A stretch of DNA of 64,000 bases from Comamonadaceae bacterium (GCA_947450895.1 CANFWT010000003.1:19005-83004), one strand, 5' to 3'. Numbered from the stretch's first letter, positions 1-6,904 are shown. The notes: generated by a model from the letters alone, not told the origin. Program-made: numbers and translations.

Positions 1-189
1 GATGACCTCGGTCAGCCCGGCTGCCGGCTGCGGCACCGCCAGGGGAAAGTATTTCGACAGCGACGGCTGTACATCCGCGTCGATCAGCAGGACGCGCAGG
101 CCCATGTCGGCCAGCAGCGCCCCCAGATTTGCGGTGAGCGTCGTCTTGCCGACACCCCCTTTGGTACTGGTGATGGTGAACTTGATCAT
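1..189 (-). CDS. ParA/Soj family ATPase, N-terminal 63 codons (cut by window edge)
   Basis: Translating the minus strand from an ATG at 189 gives a protein starting MIKFTITSTKGGVGKTT, a deviant Walker A motif of the ParA/MinD superfamily, followed by LLIDADVQPSLSKYF, which matches the Walker A' region. The frame is open to the window edge. In islands this protein normally acts with a ParB partner in partition or stabilisation of the excised form. That partner would lie outside the window. It sits 61 bp downstream of the sigma-factor gene in the same direction. Family assignment is firm; the role in island maintenance is inferred. Confidence 0.88.
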   Translation of the reverse strand, partial: MIKFTITSTKGGVGKTTLTANLGALLADMGLRVLLIDADVQPSLSKYFPLAVPQPAAGLTEVI

Positions 190-250
190 CGATTCCGCGC
201 CTATTCAGGTCTCTGATCAGGCTTACGGAATCGCCTTGAAAAGTGTCGGG

Positions 251-853
251 TCATCCCTTCAAATAGCTGCCAAGCCCATGATCCGCAAAGACCTTGCGGA
301 TCCGCTTGATCTCTTCGTAGAGGGTGCCGCGCGGTATTCGGAGCTGCTCGGCAGCCTCTTTGACCGACAGGCCTTCCGCGCCGAGCATCACGCACAGGCG
401 CTGCTGGGATGGCGTCAACCGCGCCATGGCACGCAGAAGATCCATGCGCACGTGGTGGCGCTGGGTTTCGACCATGTCGCTCGCCTGCGTGGACTCGGAC
501 GCCTCCAGCGACTCGGCCAGCGTCATGCCGTCCTCCGAACCGTCGACCGTGGCATCGAGTGAGACCGCGCCCAGGTCACCGGCGCGCTTTTCGGCGCCCT
601 GCTCGCGCATGAAGTCTGTGAGCTTGTTGCGCAGGACCTGCGCCATGTAACCAACAGGCGGATGGTCCGGATCGGGTGCCAGCTTGCTGCGCACCCCGAT
701 CCAGTGCAGCAGGCAGTCTTGGACCAGGTCGTCGAACTCGTCCCGCCCGAGGATCCGTGATCGCCTTCGGAATTCACCCACCACTTTTTTCGCGACTGCA
801 ATTTCCCACTTGTCGAGACCACTTCCAGGCTTGAGCGCCATTTCGTTCCCCAT
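251..853 (-). CDS. Sigma-70 family (ECF-like) RNA polymerase sigma factor on the island
   Basis: A 200-aa protein. An N-terminal region-2-like helix set contains DEFDDLVQDCLLHWIG, and a C-terminal region-4-like helix-turn-helix contains LTPSQQRLCVMLGAEGLSVK followed by AAEQLRIPRGTLYEEIKRIR. The intervening acidic linker is poorly conserved. The size fits a two-domain sigma factor without region 1. The annotated start at 853 has no clear ribosome binding site; the ATG at 841 has GGGGAACGAA just upstream and may be the true start. It lies upstream of parA in the same direction and divergent from the AlpA gene, so it may drive island genes. Its target promoters are unknown. Confidence 0.75.
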   Translation of the reverse strand: MGNEMALKPGSGLDKWEIAVAKKVVGEFRRRSRILGRDEFDDLVQDCLLHWIGVRSKLAPDPDHPPVGYMAQVLRNKLTDFMREQGAEKRAGDLGAVSLDATVDGSEDGMTLAESLEASESTQASDMVETQRHHVRMDLLRAMARLTPSQQRLCVMLGAEGLSVKEAAEQLRIPRGTLYEEIKRIRKVFADHGLGSYLKG

Positions 854-1195
854 CCGTTGCCGATGGGGTGAAAAGCGAACTCAAGACGGGAATACTGAAT
901 AGGTAAATTGCAGCTATATCAATAACTTAGAGGGGACCTGGCCTCCGGTGCCGACACTTTTCGGCCGGATTCCGTAACCGAAATCGCGAGGGCTATCGAT
1001 AGATGCCGAAGGCCGGCGACCCATGGCGAACGACGCCGTCACGGTCGGCCAGGGGGCCCTCGCGGGGCCGCGGGACGCCATAGCGATGGCGGCCACGCGG
1101 GATCGAACGGTGTGTAGAGGTCTAGCGGCAGCGTCGCCAAGGGCGGCGCGATGCCGGAGCGCCAGGTGGCGCATCGACCGATTGCGGGGGGCAGG
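854..1195. promoter_or_regulatory. Divergent intergenic region between sigma factor and AlpA genes
   Basis: About 340 bp with no convincing coding sequence; the short ORFs here look like shadows. It must hold the promoters of both flanking divergent genes. No consensus promoter pair stood out on reading. An upstream ATG at 1151 is in frame with the AlpA gene but is not preferred as its start. Confidence 0.4.
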
Positions 1196-1666
1196 ATGAA
1201 ACGAGCGAACGAGCGCGTCGATCAGGCGCTGGCGGCTGCCAGTACCTCAAGCCGGGTGGCGGATGGCGATGCCGATCTAAAAATGCCCGGCTCGGAGCGG
1301 GCCAGGCATGCCCGCGAGGCCATCCGGGCGCGCCAACCCAGAGGGGCGTTCGACGCCAGGGCGATACGGGAGTTGTCCCAGGCAGCGCCGACCGATCCAG
1401 CTCAGTTGCGACGCACGATCCGCCGCAGCGAGCTACGCCAGATCGTGCCGCTGGCCGACTCGACGATCTACGAGCTGGAACGGCGCGGGGATTTTCCCCA
1501 ACGCTTCTTCCTCACGGCACGCTGCGTCGTGTGGGACTTGGCTGAGGTCGAGGCCTGGCTGCGGAGCCGTCGGCAGTCAGGCGGTGCTGACGCTGTGAAA
1601 AAGGCGCCGATGCCGGATTTCCGGAAGAGGCAGAGCCTGCATGCCGTGGCGAAAGGCAAGCCGTGA
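1196..1666 (+). CDS. AlpA-family helix-turn-helix regulator
   Basis: A protein of about 156 aa. The C-terminal half carries the AlpA/HTH_17 signature: a winged-helix stretch with LRQIVPLADSTIYELERRG, then DFPQRFFLTARCVVWDL and VEAWLRSRR. This is the DNA-binding domain used by prophage and island excision activators. The N-terminal half is basic and low in recognisable features. The ATG at 1196 follows a purine-rich GGGGGGCAGG sequence, so it is chosen over the in-frame ATG at 1151. In related elements AlpA proteins activate integrase or excisionase expression. Here it converges on the reverse transcriptase gene. Family is confident; control of this integrase is inferred. Confidence 0.82.
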   Translation: MKRANERVDQALAAASTSSRVADGDADLKMPGSERARHAREAIRARQPRGAFDARAIRELSQAAPTDPAQLRRTIRRSELRQIVPLADSTIYELERRGDFPQRFFLTARCVVWDLAEVEAWLRSRRQSGGADAVKKAPMPDFRKRQSLHAVAKGKP

Positions 1667-1774
1667 CCGCTCCATCGCTGTAGTTGTAGCGGTAGCCCGG
1701 CAATTGGCCATGGCACCAGTTTTCGAGAGCCGCCGACGGACGGGAGGGCCCGACCGCTAGATGACTGGAGGGGC

Positions 1775-2707
1775 TTAGGTCAGGGCAGCCTCGGCGATAG
1801 CTGCGGCCCGCACTCGACGAAGGCGCAACAGTCGTCGTAGGAAGCGAGATTCAATCTGTCCGGCTGCTACCGCCGAACCGATCAGGCTGTTCACGGCCAC
1901 GATCCGTTCTTGGGGTTGAAAGCCCCCCAGCGCCTGAATGTTCTTCCAGAGATCGAACTCCTTGCTGGGCAAAACGGCGATGCGGTTGCCTTCCAACATC
2001 ACCCCAGTCACGAGCTTTCGGTCTCCAGCCGCGAAGCAGCGATCTTTGTGGTGTGCAAATCCATGGCGGTGCACCACCTGCTTTGCTGCCCAAAGGAAGG
2101 CTGGCGTCGCCCCGTGTCCGGACCACGTGAGGTCATCAACGTAGCAACTGTCACGTAGGCCTGCGCTTTCGGCGAGGGCGTGCAGTTCATCGAAAAGGGG
2201 CTTCGCCGCGAAGAACGCCAGCAACTGGCTGACGCAACTTCCCGTGGGGACATGGTTCTCAAATGTGCATAGACGCGTCAGCAGTGCAGCTACATCAGGG
2301 CTACAACGCATAGTGCCAGTGAAGAACCTTGAAACCCGCGCGCCATCAACTGACGGGTAGAACTTCTTCAGGTCCAGCTTTACAAGCGGAACAGCGCCAA
2401 CATGGACCTTCGCATTTGAAATGTACGAACGTCCTCGAACGCCGGAGTGGAGGTAGTCAGGCTTCTCGATTCGCTCAAGCAGATTGAAGAGGCGACGATG
2501 GATTCGCTCCAGAACGACCTTCGGAACTTCGACTTGGCGGTCCTTGTCACCCTGCTTTATCGTGAAGACACGGAAGTTGCCTTCATTGGCTGCGAGGCGC
2601 TCCAGGAACGGCAAGTCGACGTTGAAAACATCCTGTGCCAACCGCTTGCGGCTGGCGATCTTGTACAGGGGGCACTGGTCCAGCGCGTAGGTCTTGCGAG
2701 TGGCCAA
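1775..2707 (-). CDS. Retron reverse transcriptase
   Basis: A 310-aa reverse transcriptase without intron maturase or endonuclease domains. It carries the two hallmarks of retron RTs: NAKVH at residues 98-102 (the NAxxH motif) and VTG at 233-235. It also has the polymerase carboxylates, D112 in LVKLDLKKFYPS and YVDD at 189-192. It would copy part of a partner RNA into msDNA, starting from a branching guanosine. The start is TTG at 2707, supported by an AGGA ribosome binding site that overlaps the stop codon of the upstream HTH gene (9-nt gap), so the two are probably translationally coupled. It is the last gene of the retron operon. Retron identity is strong; the phage-defence role is inferred from known retrons. 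Confidence 0.93.
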   Translation of the reverse strand: MATRKTYALDQCPLYKIASRKRLAQDVFNVDLPFLERLAANEGNFRVFTIKQGDKDRQVEVPKVVLERIHRRLFNLLERIEKPDYLHSGVRGRSYISNAKVHVGAVPLVKLDLKKFYPSVDGARVSRFFTGTMRCSPDVAALLTRLCTFENHVPTGSCVSQLLAFFAAKPLFDELHALAESAGLRDSCYVDDLTWSGHGATPAFLWAAKQVVHRHGFAHHKDRCFAAGDRKLVTGVMLEGNRIAVLPSKEFDLWKNIQALGGFQPQERIVAVNSLIGSAVAAGQIESRFLRRLLRLRRVRAAAIAEAALT

Positions 2708-2716
2708 ACGTGTTCC

Positions 2717-3007
2717 TCAGACGGCGTCTTTGGCCGCCATCCAGTCCAACATCTTGACGACCTTGCCGGCAATCGCCGTGCGAACTTTCTCGCGGGCACC
2801 GCCTTCCACCTGCTCAGCAAAGAAGAGCAACGACGATAGGGGCATGCCAAACGTATCCGCGTACTTTTGCAGCAACTCCAGCGTCACCTGCTTCTTGCCG
2901 CTCTCGATTTCCGAGAGGTAGGACTTCGAAATTTGCAGTCGATCTGCCAAAGTCGTCTGGTTCATGTCGTGAAACACACGCACCAAACGAAGCGCCTCGT
3001 GTTGCAT
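2717..3007 (-). CDS. XRE-family helix-turn-helix protein of the retron operon
   Basis: A 96-aa protein with a Cro/C1-type HTH over roughly residues 8-60 (LVRVFHDMNQTTLADRLQIS, then KSYLSEIESGKKQVTLELLQ), followed by a helical tail. The ATG at 3007 is directly preceded by an in-frame TAG, which fixes the N-terminus. It lies between the retron RNA and the reverse transcriptase, 9 nt before the latter. Some retron classes carry an HTH protein as their third component (the class called type VI in the Mestre et al. scheme, from memory), so it may be the regulator, antitoxin or effector. Its first 194 nt overlap another ORF in a different frame. Confidence 0.85.
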   Translation of the reverse strand: MQHEALRLVRVFHDMNQTTLADRLQISKSYLSEIESGKKQVTLELLQKYADTFGMPLSSLLFFAEQVEGGAREKVRTAIAGKVVKMLDWMAAKDAV

Positions 3008-3203
3008 CTATTTGCCCCGTGATCCAAACATAAAAAGGCCAGAGGTCATCTCGGAATCGGTGCCAGATGCTCCAGATGTACAGCAGAGCCTTACCAGCCC
3101 CGATGACACCCTTCAGCACCACGCGATGGCGGAAAAACCACCCCCGCAGACTCTTCTTCTCCGATGCCGGCCGACGGCTTGAACGCTTACGAATTTCAGG
3201 CAT
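2814..3203 (-). CDS. Small basic/hydrophobic ORF directly after the retron RNA, overlapping the HTH gene
   Basis: An ORF of 129 codons whose ATG at 3203 has a perfect Shine-Dalgarno (AAGGAGG at 3216-3210, 6-nt spacing), starting about 40 nt after the candidate msr-msd RNA. The first ~65 residues look protein-like: a Lys/Arg-rich N-terminus, then a hydrophobic aromatic stretch (GVIGAGKALLYIWSIW) and WPFYVWITG. This could be a single membrane-associated helix. The last ~64 codons overlap the XRE gene out of frame and look like shadow sequence. I do not recognise a family. It could be a small membrane-acting effector, a leader that couples translation to the HTH gene, or a decayed gene. The strong initiation signal is the main reason to keep it. 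Confidence 0.5.
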   Translation of the reverse strand: MPEIRKRSSRRPASEKKSLRGWFFRHRVVLKGVIGAGKALLYIWSIWHRFRDDLWPFYVWITGQIDATRGASFGACVSRHEPDDFGRSTANFEVLPLGNRERQEAGDAGVAAKVRGYVWHAPIVVALLC

Positions 3204-3240
3204 TTGATGCCTCCTTCTTCAAAACGACCCTGCACCATGC

Positions 3241-3461
3241 AGAGCCTCTCGTCAGTTCTGAAGAAAGTGAGAGAACGTCGGCTGTTTGCACCTCTGGGCC
3301 CCTAACCGGTCCCGGTACTCGTCCGGGACCGGCTTCGCTGCAACCACCCGGACCACCGCGTACCGGCGACCGCGTGACCACAGAGAACATCAGAGCCTTT
3401 CGGCCCCGCGAGATGCGTTCCCACATCCCCACGATTAACGAGTGCTCTCTTTAGCCCAAGC
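3241..3461 (-). ncRNA. Candidate retron msr-msd RNA
   Basis: Downstream of the promoter the minus strand shows the order expected of a retron RNA. A 5' segment at 3448-3436 (AGAGCACTCGTTA) can pair with a 3' segment at 3254-3241 (TGACGAGAGGCTCT) in 12 bp with one mismatch and one bulge; these are the candidate a1/a2 repeats. Two hairpins follow a1: 3429-3410 (8 bp, GGAA tetraloop) and 3408-3391 (7 bp, GAAA tetraloop). A long arm follows, containing a perfect 10-bp stem CCGGTCCCGG/CCGGGACCGG with a 7-nt loop near 3332-3306, and closed by a possible UCUCUG-U-GGUC/GGCC-CAGAGG stem. Both flanking elements are placed correctly relative to promoter and genes. Boundaries and the branch G are unproven. 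Confidence 0.65.
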
Positions 3462-3467
3462 ACCCGA

Positions 3468-3496
3468 ATTATAGGAAATGTCAGTCAAGAAAGCAA
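3468..3496 (-). promoter_or_regulatory. Promoter of the retron operon
   Basis: On the minus strand there is a perfect -10 box TATAAT at 3473-3468, preceded after 17 nt by TTGCTT at 3496-3491. Transcription would start near 3461, a few bases before the 5' hairpin/a1 segment of the retron RNA. The -35 matches only the TTG half of the consensus, but spacing and -10 are ideal. Confidence 0.7.
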
Positions 3497-3671
3497 GAAC
3501 TTTGTTCGCTCATGGCGAACTACGACCAGTCAATCGGTTGCGACAACTTTGCATTTGAACGAGCCATCGTCGGGGTCAGTCTGTCGGCCATACATGAATC
3601 AGGCGCATGCAATCCACCCTACGTATGGGTGGTCAGGCGAGACCGCTGGATGCGGCCGGGGTACCGTTGCT

Positions 3672-4931
3672 TCATATCGGCGCCGACGTCGTGACCGCCT
3701 TCATCGTCGGCGGCAACAAGGTCGGCGTGTGCGCCTCCCCCGCCACCCACGCGTCGATCATGTCGGCCCACTCCTGCAACAGGTGGCGCCGCTGCTCACC
3801 GTACTCGGCCTTGTTGTAGACACCGCGCGACGACCGACCGTCCTCGTGGGCCAGGCACTTCTCGATCCAGTCGCTGTTGAAGCCCAGTTCGTTGAGGATG
3901 GTGGAGCCCGTGCGCCGCAGGTCATGCACGGTGAACGACTCCAGAGGCAGGCGCGACTCTTTGGCCTTCGCCACGACGACCTGGGTCACACGGTTGAGGG
4001 TCGCCTTTGACATGCAGCGATCGGCGTCATAGCGCGAGGGCAGCAGGAACCGCGAGCCACCAGCACAGGTGCGAAGTGCCACCATGATGTCCAGCGCCTG
4101 CTGCGACAGGTAGACGTTGTGGGGCTTGCCCGCCTTCATGCGGCTCTTCGGGATCGTCCAGACTGCGTTCGCGAAGTCAATCTCGTTCCAGGTGGCCTCG
4201 ATGAGCTCGCTCTTGCGCACGAGCGTGAGCAGAACCAGGCGTAGCGCCAGGCGAATGGTCGGCAGCGTCGCCGTGGTGTCGAGCACGCGGTGCATGACTC
4301 GGATCTCGGACGGCGACAGCGCTCGATCCTTGGCCACGAACGTCGCAATCGAAGAGGGGCCGACTTCGTCTGCGGGGTTCGGTGCCTTGTCGCCATGCAG
4401 TGCGGCGAAACTGAACACTTGCTTGATGATGTCGCGCACGTGCACAGCTGTGGCCGGGGCGCCGCGCTCCTTGACCTTTGCGCACAGGTTGCGCAAGTCT
4501 TCGGGGCCGATCTCCGCCAGCAGCCGACTGCGGAACGCCGGCATGATGTCCCGGTCGATGATGCTCTTGCGCATCGACTTGGTGCTGTCGGCCATCCTGG
4601 CCTCTTCCAGCCAGCGGTTGGTGAACTGCTCGAAGGTCTTGGCCTCGGCCATGCGACGCTTCTCGCGCTGCTTTTCCTGGCTGGGCGACTGACCTTCGGC
4701 GATAGCACGCCGCGCCTCCATGCAGCGCTCCCGCGCCATCAGCAGCGAGATGCCGTCCTTGGCACCGTAGCGGCCCACCGTGAGCGTCTCGCGCCGGCCA
4801 TTGAGGCGGTAGTCCAGCCGAAACGTGATCGTGCCCTTGGGAGAGACGGTCACGTACATCCCGTCCCGGTCGGCCACCTTGTAGGCCGTGGCCTCTGGCT
4901 TGAGGCCTCTCAACGTCCCATCTGACAGCAT
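3672..4931 (-). CDS. int: P4-type tyrosine-recombinase integrase
   Basis: A 419-aa phage-P4-like integrase with an N-terminal DUF4102 arm-binding domain (residues 1-85), a SAM-like core-binding domain (about 98-180) and a catalytic domain. Catalytic residues are visible: R239 in LVRKSEL, HDLRR (H336, R339), H362 in LAHED and nucleophile Y372 in GVYNKAEY. It catalyses site-specific insertion and excision of the island. The start ATG at 4931 has GGAGGTG just upstream. It lies about 300 bp from the guaA stop codon, with a repeat-rich region between, the usual arrangement when the attachment site is the 3' end of guaA. All catalytic residues are intact, so it is probably functional. Confidence 0.95.
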   Translation of the reverse strand: MLSDGTLRGLKPEATAYKVADRDGMYVTVSPKGTITFRLDYRLNGRRETLTVGRYGAKDGISLLMARERCMEARRAIAEGQSPSQEKQREKRRMAEAKTFEQFTNRWLEEARMADSTKSMRKSIIDRDIMPAFRSRLLAEIGPEDLRNLCAKVKERGAPATAVHVRDIIKQVFSFAALHGDKAPNPADEVGPSSIATFVAKDRALSPSEIRVMHRVLDTTATLPTIRLALRLVLLTLVRKSELIEATWNEIDFANAVWTIPKSRMKAGKPHNVYLSQQALDIMVALRTCAGGSRFLLPSRYDADRCMSKATLNRVTQVVVAKAKESRLPLESFTVHDLRRTGSTILNELGFNSDWIEKCLAHEDGRSSRGVYNKAEYGEQRRHLLQEWADMIDAWVAGEAHTPTLLPPTMKAVTTSAPI

Positions 4932-4954
4932 CGTCGCACCTCCATTCGTGCGAA

Positions 4955-5111
4955 TTTTACCGTCAAGAGAAAACGAGCGCTACAAACGACTTAAGTCGTT
5001 GTTTTTATTGCGTTTTTCTACTGAATTTTTACCGTCAATGACCGTTCGGGCCTGACGGTAAAAAATCTGCGAGGCGCAGGTCTCTATTTTTTACCGTCGG
5101 ATTTACCGTCA
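4955..5111. repeat. Five copies of TTTTACCGTC(A) between integrase and guaA
   Basis: The core TTTACCGTC occurs at about 4956-4964, 5028-5035, 5090-5098 and 5102-5110 on the plus strand, and inverted (TGACGGTAAAAA) at 5053-5065. One copy lies just upstream of the integrase gene and supplies a TTGACG sequence on its coding strand. Number, orientation mix and position between int and the attachment site resemble arm-type integrase sites or excisionase/regulator operators. Confidence 0.7.
4985..5000. promoter_or_regulatory. 16-bp perfect palindrome upstream of integrase
   Basis: AACGACTTAAGTCGTT is fully self-complementary and lies about 55 bp upstream of the integrase start, between two TTTACCGTC repeats. 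It could be an operator for a dimeric repressor of int. Confidence 0.55.
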
Positions 5112-5129
5112 GACTGGAGTGCATCCCCC

Positions 5130-5221
5130 CGATAGATGTCGATAGTCCTCGACAGACTTTTTCTATACGGGACAAGCACTTAGCATCACTTTTCGATAGA
5201 TATTGATAGACTCCGAAAGAC
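5130..5221. repeat. Two 28-bp direct repeats made of 10-bp-phased units beside the guaA stop
   Basis: Copy A (5130-5157) reads CGATAGATGT, CGATAGTCCT, CGACAGAC; copy B (5194-5221) reads CGATAGATAT, TGATAGACTC, CGAAAGAC. Each copy holds three related motifs at exact 10-bp intervals, so all would face one side of the helix. Copy B ends 6 bp before the guaA stop codon. This suits cooperative binding by a recombination directionality factor or integrase arms near attR. Confidence 0.65.
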
Positions 5222-5227
5222 GGCGAA

Positions 5228-5245
5228 TCATTCCCACTCGATCGT
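5228..5245. other. Probable attachment site (attR) within the 3' end of guaA
   Basis: The last codons of guaA (TIEWE then TGA, minus strand) are intact next to the island. The 3' end of guaA is an established integration site for tyrosine-recombinase islands, and insertion regenerates the C-terminus. The crossover core cannot be delimited because the other junction is outside the window. Confidence 0.5.
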
Positions 5246-6904
5246 TGCTGGCGGCTTGCTGCTCACGTCGTAGGTCACGCGGTTGATTCCGCGCACCTCG
5301 TTGATGATGCGACCCGATACTTTTTTGAGCAGCGCATAAGGCAGTTCGGCCCAGTCGGCGGTCATGAAGTCGCTGGTTTGCACCGCGCGCAGGGCCACCA
5401 CATAGTCGTAGGTGCGGCCGTCGCCCATGACACCCACGCTTTTGACGGGCAAGAACACGGTAAACGCCTGGCTCGTAGCCTCGTACCAATTTTTGGGCAC
5501 GCCCGAGGCTGCGACCGCTTCTCCCGGCGTGGGGACGTAGGGCGTGGCGCGCAGTTCTTCGATAAAGATGGCGTCGGCCCGGCGCAGCAGGTCGGCATAT
5601 TCTTTTTTGACCTCGCCCAAAATCCGCACGCCCAGGCCGGGGCCGGGAAAGGGGTGGCGATACACCATGTCGTGGGGTAATCCAAGGGCCACGCCCAGTT
5701 CGCGCACCTCGTCCTTGAACAGGTCGCGCAGCGGCTCCAAGAGCTTGAGGCCCAACTGCTCGGGCAGGCCGCCCACGTTGTGGTGACTTTTGATGGTGAC
5801 GGCTTTCTTGCTCTTGGCGCCGCCGCTCTCAATCACATCGGGGTAAATGGTGCCTTGGGCCAGGAACGTCGCGCCTTGGACGGCGCGACCGCCGTCCCCG
5901 CCCTTGTGGCCGCCGCCTGCGGCTTTGAGCTTGGCGGCTTCCGACTTGAACACGTCCACAAACAGGCCGCCAATGATCTTGCGTTTGGCTTCGGGGTCGC
6001 TCACGCCGGCGAGCTTGCCCAAAAACAGTTCGCTGGCGTCCACCCGGATCACCTTGGCGTGCAGCTTGCCGACGAACATCTCCATCACCATGTCGCCCTC
6101 ATTCAGACGCAGCAAGCCGTGGTCCACGAACACGCAAGTCAGCTGGTCGCCAATGGCGCGGTGGATGAGCGCGGCTGCTACCGACGAATCCACGCCACCA
6201 GACAGGCCCAAGATCACTTCTTCATTCCCCACTTGCGCGCGGATTTTGGCCACCGCCTCGGCCACGTGGTCGCGCATTACCCAATCGGGCCGGGCGGCAC
6301 AAATATCCAGCACAAAGCGGTTCAGCAGCGCCTGGCCTTGCAGCGTGTGGGTCACCTCGGGGTGGAATTGCACTGCATAGAAGCGTCGCGCCTCGTCAGC
6401 CATGCCCGCAATCGGGCAACTCGGGGTGCTAGCCATCCGTTTGAAACCGGGCGGCAACTCCGTCACCTTGTCGCCATGGCTCATCCACACCTTGAGCATG
6501 CCATGGCCCTCGGGCGTGGTGAAGTCGGCGATGTCTTTGAGCAAGGCCGTGTGGCCGTGGGCGCGCACTTCGGCATAGCCAAACTCGCGGGTGTGACCGC
6601 CTTCGACCTTGCCGCCGAGTTGCTGCGCCATGGTTTGCATGCCGTAGCAAATGCCCAGCACCGGCACGCCGAGCTCAAACACCGCAGCGGGGGCGCTGTC
6701 GGTGGTTTCTTCATAGACGCTGGCGTGGCTGCCCGACAAAATAACACCCTTCAAGCTGCCATCGGCCGCATAAGCACGCACCCAATCGTCTGTCACATCA
6801 CAGGGGTGAACCTCGCAATACACATGGGCCTCGCGCACCCTGCGCGCAATGAGCTGGGTGACCTGGGAGCCGAAGTCGAGGATGAGAATTTTGGAGTGCT
6901 GCAT
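5228..6904 (-). CDS. guaA: GMP synthase (glutamine-hydrolysing)
   Basis: Converts XMP, ATP and glutamine to GMP. The 558-aa protein has an N-terminal class I glutamine amidotransferase domain (nucleophile C86 in GICYG, H181 and E183 in FHPEV) and an ATP pyrophosphatase domain with LSGGVDSS at about 234-241, then the dimerisation domain ending in TIEWE. The start at 6904 ([12 protein letters not shown]) matches the family; an upstream extension is not plausible. There is a Gly-rich insertion near residue 340 ([16 protein letters not shown]), common in this lineage and making the protein longer than the E. coli enzyme. It has no clear ribosome binding site and begins 29 nt after a terminator-like hairpin. 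Its 3' end is the island insertion point. Confidence 0.97.
   Translation of the reverse strand: MQHSKILILDFGSQVTQLIARRVREAHVYCEVHPCDVTDDWVRAYAADGSLKGVILSGSHASVYEETTDSAPAAVFELGVPVLGICYGMQTMAQQLGGKVEGGHTREFGYAEVRAHGHTALLKDIADFTTPEGHGMLKVWMSHGDKVTELPPGFKRMASTPSCPIAGMADEARRFYAVQFHPEVTHTLQGQALLNRFVLDICAARPDWVMRDHVAEAVAKIRAQVGNEEVILGLSGGVDSSVAAALIHRAIGDQLTCVFVDHGLLRLNEGDMVMEMFVGKLHAKVIRVDASELFLGKLAGVSDPEAKRKIIGGLFVDVFKSEAAKLKAAGGGHKGGDGGRAVQGATFLAQGTIYPDVIESGGAKSKKAVTIKSHHNVGGLPEQLGLKLLEPLRDLFKDEVRELGVALGLPHDMVYRHPFPGPGLGVRILGEVKKEYADLLRRADAIFIEELRATPYVPTPGEAVAASGVPKNWYEATSQAFTVFLPVKSVGVMGDGRTYDYVVALRAVQTSDFMTADWAELPYALLKKVSGRIINEVRGINRVTYDVSSKPPATIEWE

Larger units (their letters stand above)
1..5227. 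mobile_element. Right end of a genomic island (probable ICE) inserted at the 3' end of guaA
   Basis: The block between the window start and the guaA stop codon carries a P4-type integrase pointing away from guaA, an AlpA-type regulator, a sigma factor, a ParA-type ATPase and a retron. These are accessory or mobile functions, and ordinary core genes begin at guaA. The 3' end of guaA is a known insertion hotspot for islands encoding tyrosine integrases. The ParA/AlpA pair is typical of the maintenance end of betaproteobacterial integrative conjugative elements. The other end and any conjugation genes lie to the left of the window, so the ICE label is inference while island status is well supported. 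The exact right boundary (attR core) is not resolved from one end alone. Confidence 0.8.

Noticed and set aside
801..817. TTTCCCACTTGTCGA resembling the guaA 3' end (ATTCCCACTCGA), as a second att site
   Set aside because: It lies inside the sigma-factor gene and encodes its conserved N-terminus; the match is partial. The true left junction should be beyond the window.
914..1174. An 86-codon minus-strand ORF between the sigma factor and AlpA genes
   Set aside because: Arg/Ala-rich, with no ribosome binding site and no motif; it occupies a region that must contain divergent promoters.
1775..2707. The reverse transcriptase as a group II intron or diversity-generating retroelement
   Set aside because: It lacks a maturase/thumb X domain and an endonuclease, is only 310 aa and has the retron NAxxH and VTG motifs. 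No template/variable repeat pair or intron RNA domain V was seen.
3196..3432. A 78-codon minus-strand ORF over the candidate retron RNA
   Set aside because: Gly/Arg/Pro-rich translation of structured RNA with no ribosome binding site; the stems explain the sequence better.
3614..3632. CCACCC/GGGTGG hairpin downstream of the integrase as a terminator
   Set aside because: Only a 6-bp stem with no U-run on either strand.
4955..5111. The TTTACCGTC repeats as a CRISPR array
   Set aside because: The units are 9-11 bp, in mixed orientation, irregularly spaced and without spacer-length regularity or cas genes.
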